Shown: in pieces, positions 39,299-47,550 of the stretch
Numbering within the stretch: the first letter of the stretch is position 1
Layout of the letters: each line of letters opens with the position of its first letter
Source: JAJPJQ01 sp036522615
Lineage (GTDB): Bacteria; Desulfobacterota; Binatia; UBA9968
DNA length: 47,550 bases
Direction: 5' to 3'
Assembly (NCBI GenBank): GCA_036522615.1
Contig: DATDFN010000088.1
Coordinates: forward strand, 1 to 47,550
Position numbers and translations under genes: made by a program
Notes under the pieces: generated by a model
Databases searched by the model: none
What the model saw: the letters and a program-made list of their open reading frames with translations, nothing else
What the model was told of the DNA's origin: nothing

Positions 39299-40719
39299 TC
39301 GCTCGGGTTCAGCGGCACGCGGCCTGGATCCTCGTATGCATCGCCGCATTTCTCATCGCGGGAGTGGCCGGCATGCAATCGTCCGGCGGCTTCATCGAAA
39401 AGGCCGACACCAAAGTCGTCCGTCCGCGCCTGACGGTGTCCGAGATAGCGTCGTTCGTCCCCTCGAAGCGCGGAAAATTTCGTTTTCCGCCGCCGTATAA
39501 CACCGAGGCGATCCGCATCACGACTCCCGCGGATTGCGGCGGCAAAGATTGCGTTTCGCACGTCGGCTATTCCTACTGGATGAACATCAACAATCACGTC
39601 GGCAGCGATACCATGTTGATTTTTTTGGGCCTCGATCGCCGCCAAGGAGGAACGGGACCGACGCTGTTCAGCTACAACAAGGTGACCGATGAAGTGAAAA
39701 ATCTCGGGCCGCTTTTCGACGGCGCGAGCCGTTTCAGCTGGTCCGGCGGGCTCGACTGGTATTTCAGCGCGACACAGCCGACGAAGCTGTATCTCACCGA
39801 CGAGAGCGCGCGCCTTTATCGCTACGATGTGAAAACCAAGACGTTCGAAACCGTCTTCGACGCGGCGGCGAAGTTCGGTTTCGACAAGGACGTCACGCAA
39901 ACACACTCCAGTAGCGACGATCGCGTTCACTCCGCGACGCTGCGCTGCAAAAAGCCCGGTTGCAGCGATGGAACGCATACGGCGGTCGCCGACGAGGAGA
40001 TGCTGGGATGTCTCGTTTACAACGAGACCAAGCGGCAGTTTTCCTATTACCCCCGCAAACAGAAGTTCGATGAGTGCCAGATCGACGCCAGCGGCCGCTG
40101 GCTGCTTATTCTCGAAAAGGTGCAAGCGGCGGACCCCGACAGCATCGATAATGTGGTCGTCGACCTCGAGACGGGGAAGCAGAGGACGATTTTATCCAAC
40201 CAGCACAAAGTCTCCGGCGCGGCTCACGGCGCAATCAGCCATCTCGACATGGGCTACGGCTACATGATCGGCGCGGACAACAGCTACCGGCTCGGCAACG
40301 CGAAGGTTCTCTATAAATTCGCCGACGATCCGCTCGCGGGAAAGCTAGTCTACTACAACGGCGATTGGAACGCGCCCGCGCCAAATCACATCAGCAGCCG
40401 CAACAGCGCGCCGGATCTCCCGCCGGAACAGCAGTACGCCTGCGGCAGCGGCGCCAGCAAGAACAGCGGCCCGCGCGCGAACGAAATCATTTGCTTCACC
40501 CTGAACGGCTCGCTGGACGTGCTCGTCGTTGCGCCGGTCATGACTGATTTGAACGTCTCGGCGCGATGCGACGACTACTGCTTGCAGCCGAAAGGGAATC
40601 TGGACGTGACCGGACGATACTTCATTTGGACCACCAACATGGGCGGCCAGAGGCTCGACGCGTTCCTGGTGAAAGTCCCCGCCCAGCTTCTCGCCACAAA
40701 TCGCAGAGCCGCGCGTTAG
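39295..40719 (+). CDS. Exported beta-propeller-like protein of unknown function
   Basis: A 474-residue protein. A signal anchor (WILVCIAAFLIAGVAG, about 11-26) is followed by repeated beta-strand blades with the pattern x-LFSYNKVTDEVKNLGPLF, LYRYDVKTKTFETVF and VVVDLETGKQRTIL. These resemble oligogalacturonate-lyase or WD-like propellers. Several cysteines (CGGKDC, CKKPGC, CDDYC) suggest disulfides in the periplasm. I do not recognise the family. Sitting between a methyltransferase and a glycosyltransferase in the EPS operon, it may bind or trim the polymer, but no catalytic set is visible. ATG 39295 overlaps the methyltransferase stop. Confidence 0.7.
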   Translation: MIARVQRHAAWILVCIAAFLIAGVAGMQSSGGFIEKADTKVVRPRLTVSEIASFVPSKRGKFRFPPPYNTEAIRITTPADCGGKDCVSHVGYSYWMNINNHVGSDTMLIFLGLDRRQGGTGPTLFSYNKVTDEVKNLGPLFDGASRFSWSGGLDWYFSATQPTKLYLTDESARLYRYDVKTKTFETVFDAAAKFGFDKDVTQTHSSSDDRVHSATLRCKKPGCSDGTHTAVADEEMLGCLVYNETKRQFSYYPRKQKFDECQIDASGRWLLILEKVQAADPDSIDNVVVDLETGKQRTILSNQHKVSGAAHGAISHLDMGYGYMIGADNSYRLGNAKVLYKFADDPLAGKLVYYNGDWNAPAPNHISSRNSAPDLPPEQQYACGSGASKNSGPRANEIICFTLNGSLDVLVVAPVMTDLNVSARCDDYCLQPKGNLDVTGRYFIWTTNMGGQRLDAFLVKVPAQLLATNRRAAR

Positions 40720-40746
40720 CGGATATCCGGCTATGAGATTTATCCA

Positions 40747-41856
40747 ATGAACCCTTCGTCCCTTGCATTTCAAAGCGTTGCGGTGAGTGCGGCGGCGCGC
40801 GTCAGGATCGCGATCGTCGCCGGCAGCCTCGACATCGTCGGCGGCCAAGAGGTGCAGGCGAGTCTTTTGTGCGAGCGCTTTCGCCGTGAAGGATACGGAC
40901 TCGACTTTGTTCCGATTAACCCGCGCTTCCCGCGCGGCGCCCGGTGGCTCCGCCGCTTGCCCTACTTGAGAACCGTCGTGAACGAAGCTCTATACCTTCC
41001 GAAGCTCGTCGTGCTCCGGCGCGCCGACGTCGTCCACGTGTTCTCCGCTTCGTACTGGTCTTTTCTGCTCGCTCCGGCCCCCGCGATGATCGCGGCGAAA
41101 GCTTTCGGCAAGCGCGTGGTCCTGAACTATCACAGCGGCGAGGCCGCGGACCATTTGAACCGCTGGGGCGTCCTCGTGCATCCGTTTCTCAAGCTCGCCG
41201 ACGAGATCGTCGTGCCGTCGGATTACTTGCGGGAAGTTTTCGCGCGCCACGGCTATCGCGCTCGCGTAATACGCAATGTCGTCGACACCTCGCGCTTTCG
41301 CTTCCGCGAGCGCAAGCCGCTCCGGCCGCGGCTCGTCTCGACGCGCAATCTGGAGCCGATCTATCGCCTGGATAACACGCTGCGCGCCTTCGCGCTCCTG
41401 AGAGCGCGCCATCCTGAAGCGACCTTGACCATCGCCGGCAGCGGCAGCGAAGAACAGCGGCTCCGCCGGCTGGCGGCCCCGTTCGCCGGCGCCGTCCGTT
41501 TTGCCGGCCGCATCGACCCCGCGTCGATGCCGCGCGTCTATGACGACGGCGACATATTCGTCAACTCATCGATTGTGGACAATCAGCCGCTGTCGGTGCT
41601 CGAGGCGTTCGCGTCCGGACTCCCGGTGGTTTCCACAGCCACAGGAGAAATCGCCAACATGGTGCGCGAAGGCGACACAGGCTCGATCGTTCAGGCGGGA
41701 AGTCCCGCAGCAATGGCCGAGGCGATCACCCGGCTGCTCAGCGACCCCGAAAGAGCGCTCTCGATGGCGCGGCGCGCCCGGGACGAAGTCGAGAAGTACA
41801 ACTGGCCCGCGGCACACCGTCAATGGATCGCAGCGTATTCGGGCCGCGAAGCATGA
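40747..41856 (+). CDS. GT4-family glycosyltransferase
   Basis: A 369-residue GT-B glycosyltransferase. The N-terminal domain opens with IAIVAGSLDIVGGQEVQASLL; the C-terminal domain has LVSTRNLEPIYRLDNTLRAFALL, GRIDPASMPRVYDDGDIFVN and a nucleotide-binding segment QPLSVLEAFASGLPVVSTATGEI (about 279-301) containing the EX7E-like acidic residue. It probably adds an internal sugar on the cytoplasmic face. Its stop overlaps the start of the heparinase-like gene. Confidence 0.87.
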   Translation: MNPSSLAFQSVAVSAAARVRIAIVAGSLDIVGGQEVQASLLCERFRREGYGLDFVPINPRFPRGARWLRRLPYLRTVVNEALYLPKLVVLRRADVVHVFSASYWSFLLAPAPAMIAAKAFGKRVVLNYHSGEAADHLNRWGVLVHPFLKLADEIVVPSDYLREVFARHGYRARVIRNVVDTSRFRFRERKPLRPRLVSTRNLEPIYRLDNTLRAFALLRARHPEATLTIAGSGSEEQRLRRLAAPFAGAVRFAGRIDPASMPRVYDDGDIFVNSSIVDNQPLSVLEAFASGLPVVSTATGEIANMVREGDTGSIVQAGSPAAMAEAITRLLSDPERALSMARRARDEVEKYNWPAAHRQWIAAYSGREA

Positions 41857-44051
41857 AACTACAGCGATTAAAAAGCATGGGCATCGGCGAGATCGCCTAC
41901 CGCAGCCGTCAAGAAGCGAACAAACTCTTCGAGCGCGTCGGCGGCAGCGGCAACGGCCACGCCCCCGGCCATCTTTTGCGGAAGTCGCTGGCTTCCGACG
42001 CGCTAAGGGAACTCCGCGGCGGTTCGACGGGCGATTTCCGCGCGCTCCCCAGCGCACTGCTGGAGCGCTTTAAAGCAACCTCCGCGAAGCGCTTCTTTGC
42101 CGGCGCGGCCGATCCGCAATCGACTCGGCTGCTGCGCGAGCACGCTGCCGAGGCGTGTACGGCGATCGTCGACGTCGCCGACAAAGCCCTGGCCGGCCGT
42201 TTCAAGCTGCTCGGCTACGACGATCTCTTCTTCGGCGATCCCGTCGACTGGCGGCTCGATCCGCTGTCCGGACGAAGAAGTCCGCTTGCGCACTGGAGCA
42301 GCATCGACCACCTCGACTTCGCCGCGGCCGGCGATCACAAAATCGTTTGGGAGCTGAATCGCCATCAATGGTTGATCTTCCTGGGCGAGGCCTACCGGCT
42401 TACCGGCGACGAGAAGTATGCGCGCGGTTTCGCCGAATACCTGCGCCAGTGGCTGCGCGCGAATCCTCCGAGCTTCGGCATCAACTGGGCGAGCAGCCTC
42501 GAAGCGGCGCTGCGCATTATCTCCTGGACCTGGGCGCTGTTTTTGTTCCGCGATTCCAGCGCGCTCTCGCCCGAGCTCTTCGTACGAATGCTCGAAGGGC
42601 TCTCGCTCCATGCGGCGCACGTGGAAAAATATCTGTCGTATTACTTCGCGCCCAACACCCATCTTACGGGCGAGGCGCTCGGCTTGTTTTACGCCGGCGC
42701 CGTGTTTTCCGAGCTTGAATCCGCGCCCCGCTGGCGCGATCTCGGCGCGCACATTTTGATCGGTGAAAGCGAGCGGCAGATCCTACCGGACGGCGTCTAC
42801 TTCGAGCAGTCGACTTGCTATCAGCGCTATACCGCGGAGATCTATCTTCATTTTCTTCTGCTCGCGCAGCGCAACGAAATCGCCGTGCCGCGCGTCGTCG
42901 AAGAACGCGTCCAACGGCTGCTCGACGCGTTGCTTACTTTCCGCCGGCCGGACGGCTCACTGCCGGACATCGGCGACGCCGACGGCGGTTGGCTGCTCCC
43001 TTTCGCGCCGCGCGCGTCAAGCGACTGCCGCGGCGTTTTCGCCGTCGCCGCGGACTTGTTCGAGCGGAAGGATTACGCCTGGGCCGCAGGCGGCCCGGCG
43101 CCGGAAAGCATCTGGCTGCTCGGCTCCGCGCGCCAGCAATCCGCCGCGGCGCTTAAGCCATTACCGCCGAGCACCGATACGACGGTTTATCCGAGCGGCG
43201 GATATGTCGTCATACGCAGCAGCTGGATGCCCGACGCGCACCAGATGATCTTCGACGTCGGGCCGCTAAGCACGCCGAAGAGCGGGCATGGACACGCCGA
43301 CCTGCTGAGCATCCAGTGCTCAGCGTTCGGCGAGCCTTTTATCGTCGACGCCGGAACCTACTGCTACACATCCGCGCCGGAATGGCGCGATTTCTTCCGC
43401 GGCACGGCGGCGCACAGCACGGCAACCGTCGACGGTCTGGATCAGGCCCGCGCTGCGGGACCGTTTCGCTGGGATCATCATCCCCAGGCGCGCCTTCGGC
43501 GTTGCGTAACGACGACGGAATACGTGCTGGCCGACGGCGAGCATGACGCGTACGCGCGGCTGGCAGATCCCGTTAGGCACCGGCGCCGCGTCGTCTTCGT
43601 CGACCGCCGCTACTGGATCGTCGCCGACGATTTCCTCGGCACCGCGGAACACAAAATCGAGGTGCGGTTTCAGTTCGCCCCGATGATCGTTGCCAGCGAA
43701 GACGGCGACTGGATACGCGCGCGCGGCCACTTCGGTCACGCCCTGCTGCTTCGAAGCTTTGCGGACAAACCGATCCGAATCGCCCTCGCCGAAGGAAGCA
43801 CGGCGCCGATTCAGGGTTGGGTCTCGACTGATTACGGCCGCCGCGCTCCCGCGCCGGTTGTGACTTGCTCCGCGCAGACGTCACTGCCGCTCAGAATCAT
43901 GACCATCCTTCTGCCGTGCAAAGATGCCGCAGCGCAGATTCCCGCGTTGACCCCGATTCACAAGAATCCTTCGGACATCGCGGGCGTGCGATTCCTTGAT
44001 GAGGGCACAACGGTCCTGATCGACGATAACACGGTGATCCGGACGTCATGA
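41853..44051 (+). CDS. Heparinase II/III-like polysaccharide lyase-type protein
   Basis: A 732-residue protein. The N-terminal (alpha/alpha)6 toroid domain contains WELNRHQWLIFLGEAYRLTG (about 168-187), NTHLTGEALGLFYAG and YFEQSTCYQRYTAEIYLHF. The C-terminal beta-sandwich part includes GHGHADLLSIQ (about 475-485) and GTYCYTS. These are the family signatures of PL12/21-like enzymes that split uronate-containing chains. No signal peptide is seen: residues 1-25 are basic and polar. Heparinase-like proteins are frequent in EPS loci, where they may edit or recycle polymer or act on intermediates. The ATG overlaps the upstream stop. Confidence 0.87.
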   Translation: MKLQRLKSMGIGEIAYRSRQEANKLFERVGGSGNGHAPGHLLRKSLASDALRELRGGSTGDFRALPSALLERFKATSAKRFFAGAADPQSTRLLREHAAEACTAIVDVADKALAGRFKLLGYDDLFFGDPVDWRLDPLSGRRSPLAHWSSIDHLDFAAAGDHKIVWELNRHQWLIFLGEAYRLTGDEKYARGFAEYLRQWLRANPPSFGINWASSLEAALRIISWTWALFLFRDSSALSPELFVRMLEGLSLHAAHVEKYLSYYFAPNTHLTGEALGLFYAGAVFSELESAPRWRDLGAHILIGESERQILPDGVYFEQSTCYQRYTAEIYLHFLLLAQRNEIAVPRVVEERVQRLLDALLTFRRPDGSLPDIGDADGGWLLPFAPRASSDCRGVFAVAADLFERKDYAWAAGGPAPESIWLLGSARQQSAAALKPLPPSTDTTVYPSGGYVVIRSSWMPDAHQMIFDVGPLSTPKSGHGHADLLSIQCSAFGEPFIVDAGTYCYTSAPEWRDFFRGTAAHSTATVDGLDQARAAGPFRWDHHPQARLRRCVTTTEYVLADGEHDAYARLADPVRHRRRVVFVDRRYWIVADDFLGTAEHKIEVRFQFAPMIVASEDGDWIRARGHFGHALLLRSFADKPIRIALAEGSTAPIQGWVSTDYGRRAPAPVVTCSAQTSLPLRIMTILLPCKDAAAQIPALTPIHKNPSDIAGVRFLDEGTTVLIDDNTVIRTS

Positions 44052-44108
44052 ACGCGCGCGCCGGCCGTTATCGGCGAGAACACTTTTTAATATCCCGGAG
44101 GTAAAGCG

Positions 44109-45131
44109 ATGCAAGCAGAAAAAGCGCGTCAAGAGCCGGGGCGCGCCGCGCCGAAGACGCCGTCTCAGGAAGCTCCTCGATACCTATCATCGACGTCGCA
44201 CGCGCCATCCGTCACGGTGCTGATCCCTTGCTACAACGAAGATCTCACGATCGCAAAAGTCGTGCGCGACTTTCATGCCGAGCTGCCCAGCGCCACGATT
44301 TGCGTTTTCGACAACAATTCCACGGACCGGACGATCGAAGAGGCCGCGAAAGCCGGCGCCAGCGTCGTTCGCGAAAGACGACAGGGCAAAGGATATGTCG
44401 TCCAGGCCATGTTCCATCGGCTTGACTCGGACGTTTATCTGATGGTCGACGGCGACGGCACCTATCCCGCGTCCGCCGTTCACGACTTGATGCGGCCGAT
44501 TCTCGACGACGAGGCGGATATGGTCGTCGGTTCCAGACTCCACCGCGAATCCACCAGCCGTTTCCGCACGGCCAATAAATTCGGCAACGGATTGTTCCTG
44601 TGGATCCTAAACCGGCTCTTTCACGTTCGATTGACCGATATCCTCTCCGGCTACCGCGCCTTTAACCGCCGCTTCGTCAAAGACATCCCGGTATTTTCCC
44701 GGGGATTCGAGATTGAGACGGAGCTTACGATCAAAGCGCTGCAGCGCGGGTACCGCGTCGTCGAGGTTCCCGTCGACCTCGGCGAGCGGCCCGACGGAAG
44801 TTTTTCGAAGATCCGCGTCCTGCAGGACGGCTTTCTCATTCTCAATACGATCCTGGCGCTGTTTCGCGACTACAAGCCACTGACCTTTTTCGGCTTCGCG
44901 GGAATTGCATTCATGATAGCGGGATTCGTTCCGGGCGCCATCGTCATCATGGAATACTTTAAAACGGGACTGGTGTTACGCATGCCTTCCGCATTGCTCG
45001 CGGTAGGACTGGTTATTACCGGGATGCTGCTCCTGGTCGTCGGCTTGACGATCCATACGATCGTGCGGCGCTTCCAGGAACTGGACTACAAACTGCAATC
45101 GGTCGCCAACGAGCTTAGAGCCCGCCGTTAG
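44109..45131 (+). CDS. GT2-family glycosyltransferase (DPM synthase-like)
   Basis: A 340-residue GT-A enzyme. Residues 1-34 are a variable tail. The catalytic domain opens VTVLIPCYNEDLTIAKVV, has the metal-binding DGDGTYP (about 117-123) and GSRLHRESTSRFRTANKFGN. Two C-terminal membrane helices lie at about 258-280 and 296-320. Similar proteins transfer sugars to polyprenyl phosphate, which would feed a GT-C enzyme such as the one at 45884. A strong GGAGG site lies before ATG 44109. Confidence 0.9.
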   Translation: MQAEKARQEPGRAAPKTPSQEAPRYLSSTSHAPSVTVLIPCYNEDLTIAKVVRDFHAELPSATICVFDNNSTDRTIEEAAKAGASVVRERRQGKGYVVQAMFHRLDSDVYLMVDGDGTYPASAVHDLMRPILDDEADMVVGSRLHRESTSRFRTANKFGNGLFLWILNRLFHVRLTDILSGYRAFNRRFVKDIPVFSRGFEIETELTIKALQRGYRVVEVPVDLGERPDGSFSKIRVLQDGFLILNTILALFRDYKPLTFFGFAGIAFMIAGFVPGAIVIMEYFKTGLVLRMPSALLAVGLVITGMLLLVVGLTIHTIVRRFQELDYKLQSVANELRARR

Positions 45132-45160
45132 CGGCGACAGCAAAACTCGGAGATCATTCA

Positions 45161-45877
45161 ATGAACGGCGAGAATATCACGGTTTCGGATCTCGAGATCA
45201 TGGCGCACGCGCATAACTACCGCGGCTGGATGTTCCGGCAGATCGAGCCCTTCATCGGCCGGCGGATTTTGGAAATCGGCGCGGGCATCGGCAATTTCAC
45301 TAATCTCATGCTCGACCGGGAACTGGTCGTCGCGGCCGACGTCTATCGGCCTTGCGTCGAGTATCTGCAAAAGCGTTTCGCCGATCAGCCTCACGTACTG
45401 CCCAAGCACCTAGACGTCGCCGACCCGGCGACGATGGCTCTCGGACGATACGATTTGGATACGGTCGTCTGTCTCAACGTGCTGGAGCACGTCGAGGACG
45501 ACCGCGGCGCGCTTTCGCATATGTTTTCGGTGCTGCGCACCGGCGGCTGCCTCGTTCTGCTCGTCCCGGCCTTTCAGTTCCTATTCGGCACGGTCGACTC
45601 GTCGCTAGGCCATCACCGGCGTTATACCAAGCCCCCGCTGATGGAAAAAATGCGGCAGACCGGCTTCACCATCGAAAAAGTATTCTACATGAACATCATC
45701 GGCATGGCCGGCTGGTTCCTCAACAACCGCGTGTTCAAGCGCACCGAAGAATCTCCCCGGCAGATAGCTCTCTTCGACCGTTTGATCGCTCCGGTAGCCG
45801 AACGCGCCGAAAAGATAGTCCAGCCGCCTATCGGCCTTTCCTTGATAGCGATCGGCCGTAAGACCCCTCTGTCGTAA
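45161..45877 (+). CDS. Class I SAM-dependent methyltransferase
   Basis: A 238-residue methyltransferase. Motif I is ILEIGAGIGNFT (36-47), then VAADVYRP, then YDLDTVVCLNVLEHVEDDRGAL (about 96-117). The later segment GTVDSSLGHHRRYTKP is common in methyltransferases of glycan loci. It follows the polyprenyl glycosyltransferase gene by 29 bases in the same direction. Acceptor unknown; lipid-linked sugar methylation is likely from context. Confidence 0.87.
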   Translation: MNGENITVSDLEIMAHAHNYRGWMFRQIEPFIGRRILEIGAGIGNFTNLMLDRELVVAADVYRPCVEYLQKRFADQPHVLPKHLDVADPATMALGRYDLDTVVCLNVLEHVEDDRGALSHMFSVLRTGGCLVLLVPAFQFLFGTVDSSLGHHRRYTKPPLMEKMRQTGFTIEKVFYMNIIGMAGWFLNNRVFKRTEESPRQIALFDRLIAPVAERAEKIVQPPIGLSLIAIGRKTPLS

Positions 45878-45883
45878 AGATCG

Positions 45884-47550
45884 ATGGATCGGATGGCACA
45901 TCAAAATACCGATCAGCTCACGACGCCCGTCGGCCGGGAGATCTCCGTAGACGAGCTCAGCGTCCGAGGACGAACTGCCTGGCTGCGCAGCTACAGTTTC
46001 GTCGTCGCTTTATACATCGTGACCATGGCCGTTACCGGCGCGGCTTTCATGGGCGATACGATCGGCTATGCGGACAGCATCCTGGAATCGAAATTCTTCG
46101 AGTTCGGCCATCTGCTCTGGTTCACTCTGGGCTGGCTCGCCTCGGTCACTCTCGGGCCCTTCACAGGTCTCGACCCGCGCCTGAACGTCATTTTCGCCCT
46201 TGTCGCCGTCAATTGGGCGGCGGGATTGATGAGCGTCATCCTCCTCCATAGCCTCGCACTGAAGGTTGCGGAGCGGGAATGGCCGGCGATTTTCGCCACG
46301 ATCGGATTCATTTTCTCCCAGGCGTTTCTCGACCTCGCGCACAGCGGATGTGCGTATATTCCCGGCCTGTCGTTTTTCCTAATCGGGCTTTGGCTGCTGT
46401 TTCGCGCGGAAGAGCAACCCCGATACGCTACGCGATGGGCGATTATGGCGGGCGCGGTTTTCGCGACCGCCGTCGCGCTATGGTCTCCTTACGTAACGGC
46501 GCTTCCCGGCGCGCTGCTGGCAACGCTGTTGTTGTTCGGACTTACGCGCCCGAGGCTATCGTTTGTGGTTCGCGCCGGATTAGCCTTCGGCTGCGTCGTC
46601 GCAATCATCTATGGAACAGCGGCCCTGCTCCAAGGCATTTATACCGTCGGCGGTTTCGTGGAGTGGGTCCATTCGTCGTCGCACGGCATCACCGATAAAG
46701 GCAACTTGCCGCGTCTTCTCTTCGGTGTCCCGCGCTCCTTTACTTTTACCGGACGCGACGGCTCGATGTTCAAGCGGTTTCTCTATCACGATCCTTATAA
46801 TCCGGTTTCACTGCTTGATTTATTCCAGGGAACGCTGGCGAAAATATTCATTTTCTACTTGCTCATCGCCGCGACCGCCGTCGTCCTGCTGCGAACCGAT
46901 CGGGGACGGCGGCTGCTCGCTTTCCTGGCGCTCAGCACGGCGCCCCTCCTCGCGCTGGCCCTGCTATGGGAAGCGGGAGCGATCGAAAGGTACCTGCCGA
47001 TCTACCCCGCCCTGTTTCTTTCGCTGTCGTACGCATTGACTCGACGATCGGCATTTTTTCTCTACGAGACCCTGGTCGGCGTCTGGATCGCGATGAACAT
47101 CGGCGTGAACACCAGCGCGATGGCGAACCCGACGCTGGCGGCGCACCAGAAGCGCGTCGCCGCTCGCGTGGAGGCACTGCAGCCGCTGTTGAAGCCGCAA
47201 AGCGCCATGGCGACTTTGAGTCAGCTCGACGAGTTATGGGCGTTTCCATGGGATTACCCGTTTCATCCCATCAATCAACATCAATCTCTCCCGACGTATC
47301 ATATCCAAGAACCCGGCACGACGCAGATTCCCGTGTGGCGGGAAAATTTCGCCGCTAAGGCACAGTCGGTGTGGAGCGCCGGCGGCGACTTCTGGATCTC
47401 CAAACGGCTGCTTGCGCCGCGGCCGAAGGCCGAGTGGAACTGGGTGGAAGGAGACGATCCCCGGATCACCTGGAACGATATTTACCGGTACTTTTCACAA
47501 TTCGACTATGCCCAAGCCGTAGGCGGTGAGGACGGTTTCGTACTTCTCGC
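45884..47550 (+). CDS. GT-C-like polytopic membrane glycosyltransferase, partial (right edge)
   Basis: The frame opens at ATG 45884 (MDRMAHQNTDQL; ATG 45893 also possible) and is still open at the window end, about 555 codons on. It has roughly ten hydrophobic helices after residue 35. An acidic first loop (GDTIGYADSILES, about 56-68) resembles the catalytic loop of GT-C enzymes using polyprenyl-phosphate sugars. After the helices a soluble segment begins near residue 405 (ANPTLAAHQKRVAARVEALQPLL). It lies 6 bases after the methyltransferase stop and may use the product of the GT2 enzyme. Substrate unknown. Confidence 0.75.
   Translation, partial: MDRMAHQNTDQLTTPVGREISVDELSVRGRTAWLRSYSFVVALYIVTMAVTGAAFMGDTIGYADSILESKFFEFGHLLWFTLGWLASVTLGPFTGLDPRLNVIFALVAVNWAAGLMSVILLHSLALKVAEREWPAIFATIGFIFSQAFLDLAHSGCAYIPGLSFFLIGLWLLFRAEEQPRYATRWAIMAGAVFATAVALWSPYVTALPGALLATLLLFGLTRPRLSFVVRAGLAFGCVVAIIYGTAALLQGIYTVGGFVEWVHSSSHGITDKGNLPRLLFGVPRSFTFTGRDGSMFKRFLYHDPYNPVSLLDLFQGTLAKIFIFYLLIAATAVVLLRTDRGRRLLAFLALSTAPLLALALLWEAGAIERYLPIYPALFLSLSYALTRRSAFFLYETLVGVWIAMNIGVNTSAMANPTLAAHQKRVAARVEALQPLLKPQSAMATLSQLDELWAFPWDYPFHPINQHQSLPTYHIQEPGTTQIPVWRENFAAKAQSVWSAGGDFWISKRLLAPRPKAEWNWVEGDDPRITWNDIYRYFSQFDYAQAVGGEDGFVLL

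Overview
The window is a 47.5 kb piece of high-GC chromosome with dense, often overlapping genes. Several features suggest an uncultured Gram-negative soil or subsurface bacterium of the broad deltaproteobacterial / Binatota / Methylomirabilota type: a bacterial selenocysteine operon, a stressosome joined to NarL-type two-component genes, an EPS locus of the kind found around exosortase A (XrtA), and a dispersed intergenic repeat ending in CAGGATGACA. The taxon is an inference; there is no rRNA or tRNA gene to fix it. I found no CRISPR array, insertion sequence or phage.

Region 1 (1-5400) is ordinary housekeeping: an MFS transporter, a DUF6328-like membrane protein, a VOC-fold protein, a glutathione S-transferase, a minus-strand azlC-azlD-mutM operon and a small cupin. 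Three copies of the intergenic repeat lie here. They create false N-terminal extensions on azlC and supply the start codon of the MFS gene.

Region 2 (5442-10831) is a selenocysteine operon, selA-selB-selD. SelD is itself a selenoprotein: an in-frame TGA at 8895-8897 sits at its catalytic position, so ordinary ORF calling truncates it. An exported protein with secretin-N-like repeats follows, then a terminator.

Region 3 (10843-16527) is a stress-signalling island. A stressosome module rsbR-rsbS-rsbT-rsbX runs straight into a histidine kinase whose N-terminus resembles the RsbT-binding domain of RsbU, and then into a NarL-type regulator. RsbT output therefore seems to be wired into phosphorelay rather than the usual PP2C/anti-sigma pathway. 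After a strong terminator come four single genes: a receiver-only protein, a winged-helix DNA-binding protein without a receiver, an RsbT paralogue that has lost its ATP-binding motifs, and a 40-residue membrane protein. Two of these have promoter -10 boxes so close to the start codon that leaderless mRNAs are likely.

Region 4 (16691-47550, continuing past the right edge) is a large EPS biosynthesis locus. A structured leader precedes a NusG/RfaH/LoaP-type antiterminator, followed by a Wzz-like protein, an ExeA-like ATPase, a CpsD-like tyrosine kinase, a priming sugar transferase, an O-antigen-ligase-like protein, glycosyltransferases, a flippase, a deacetylase, an asparagine-synthase-type amidotransferase, methyltransferases and a heparinase-like protein. 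Embedded in it is an unusual tailoring cassette: an SsuD/BtrO-like flavin monooxygenase, a DltA-like adenylation enzyme, a DltC-like carrier protein, an acyltransferase, a NodU/CmcH-type carbamoyltransferase and two tandem FemAB-like transferases. The likely product is a polysaccharide decorated with an activated, perhaps hydroxylated, amino-acyl group and a carbamoyl group. No exosortase gene is present in the window.
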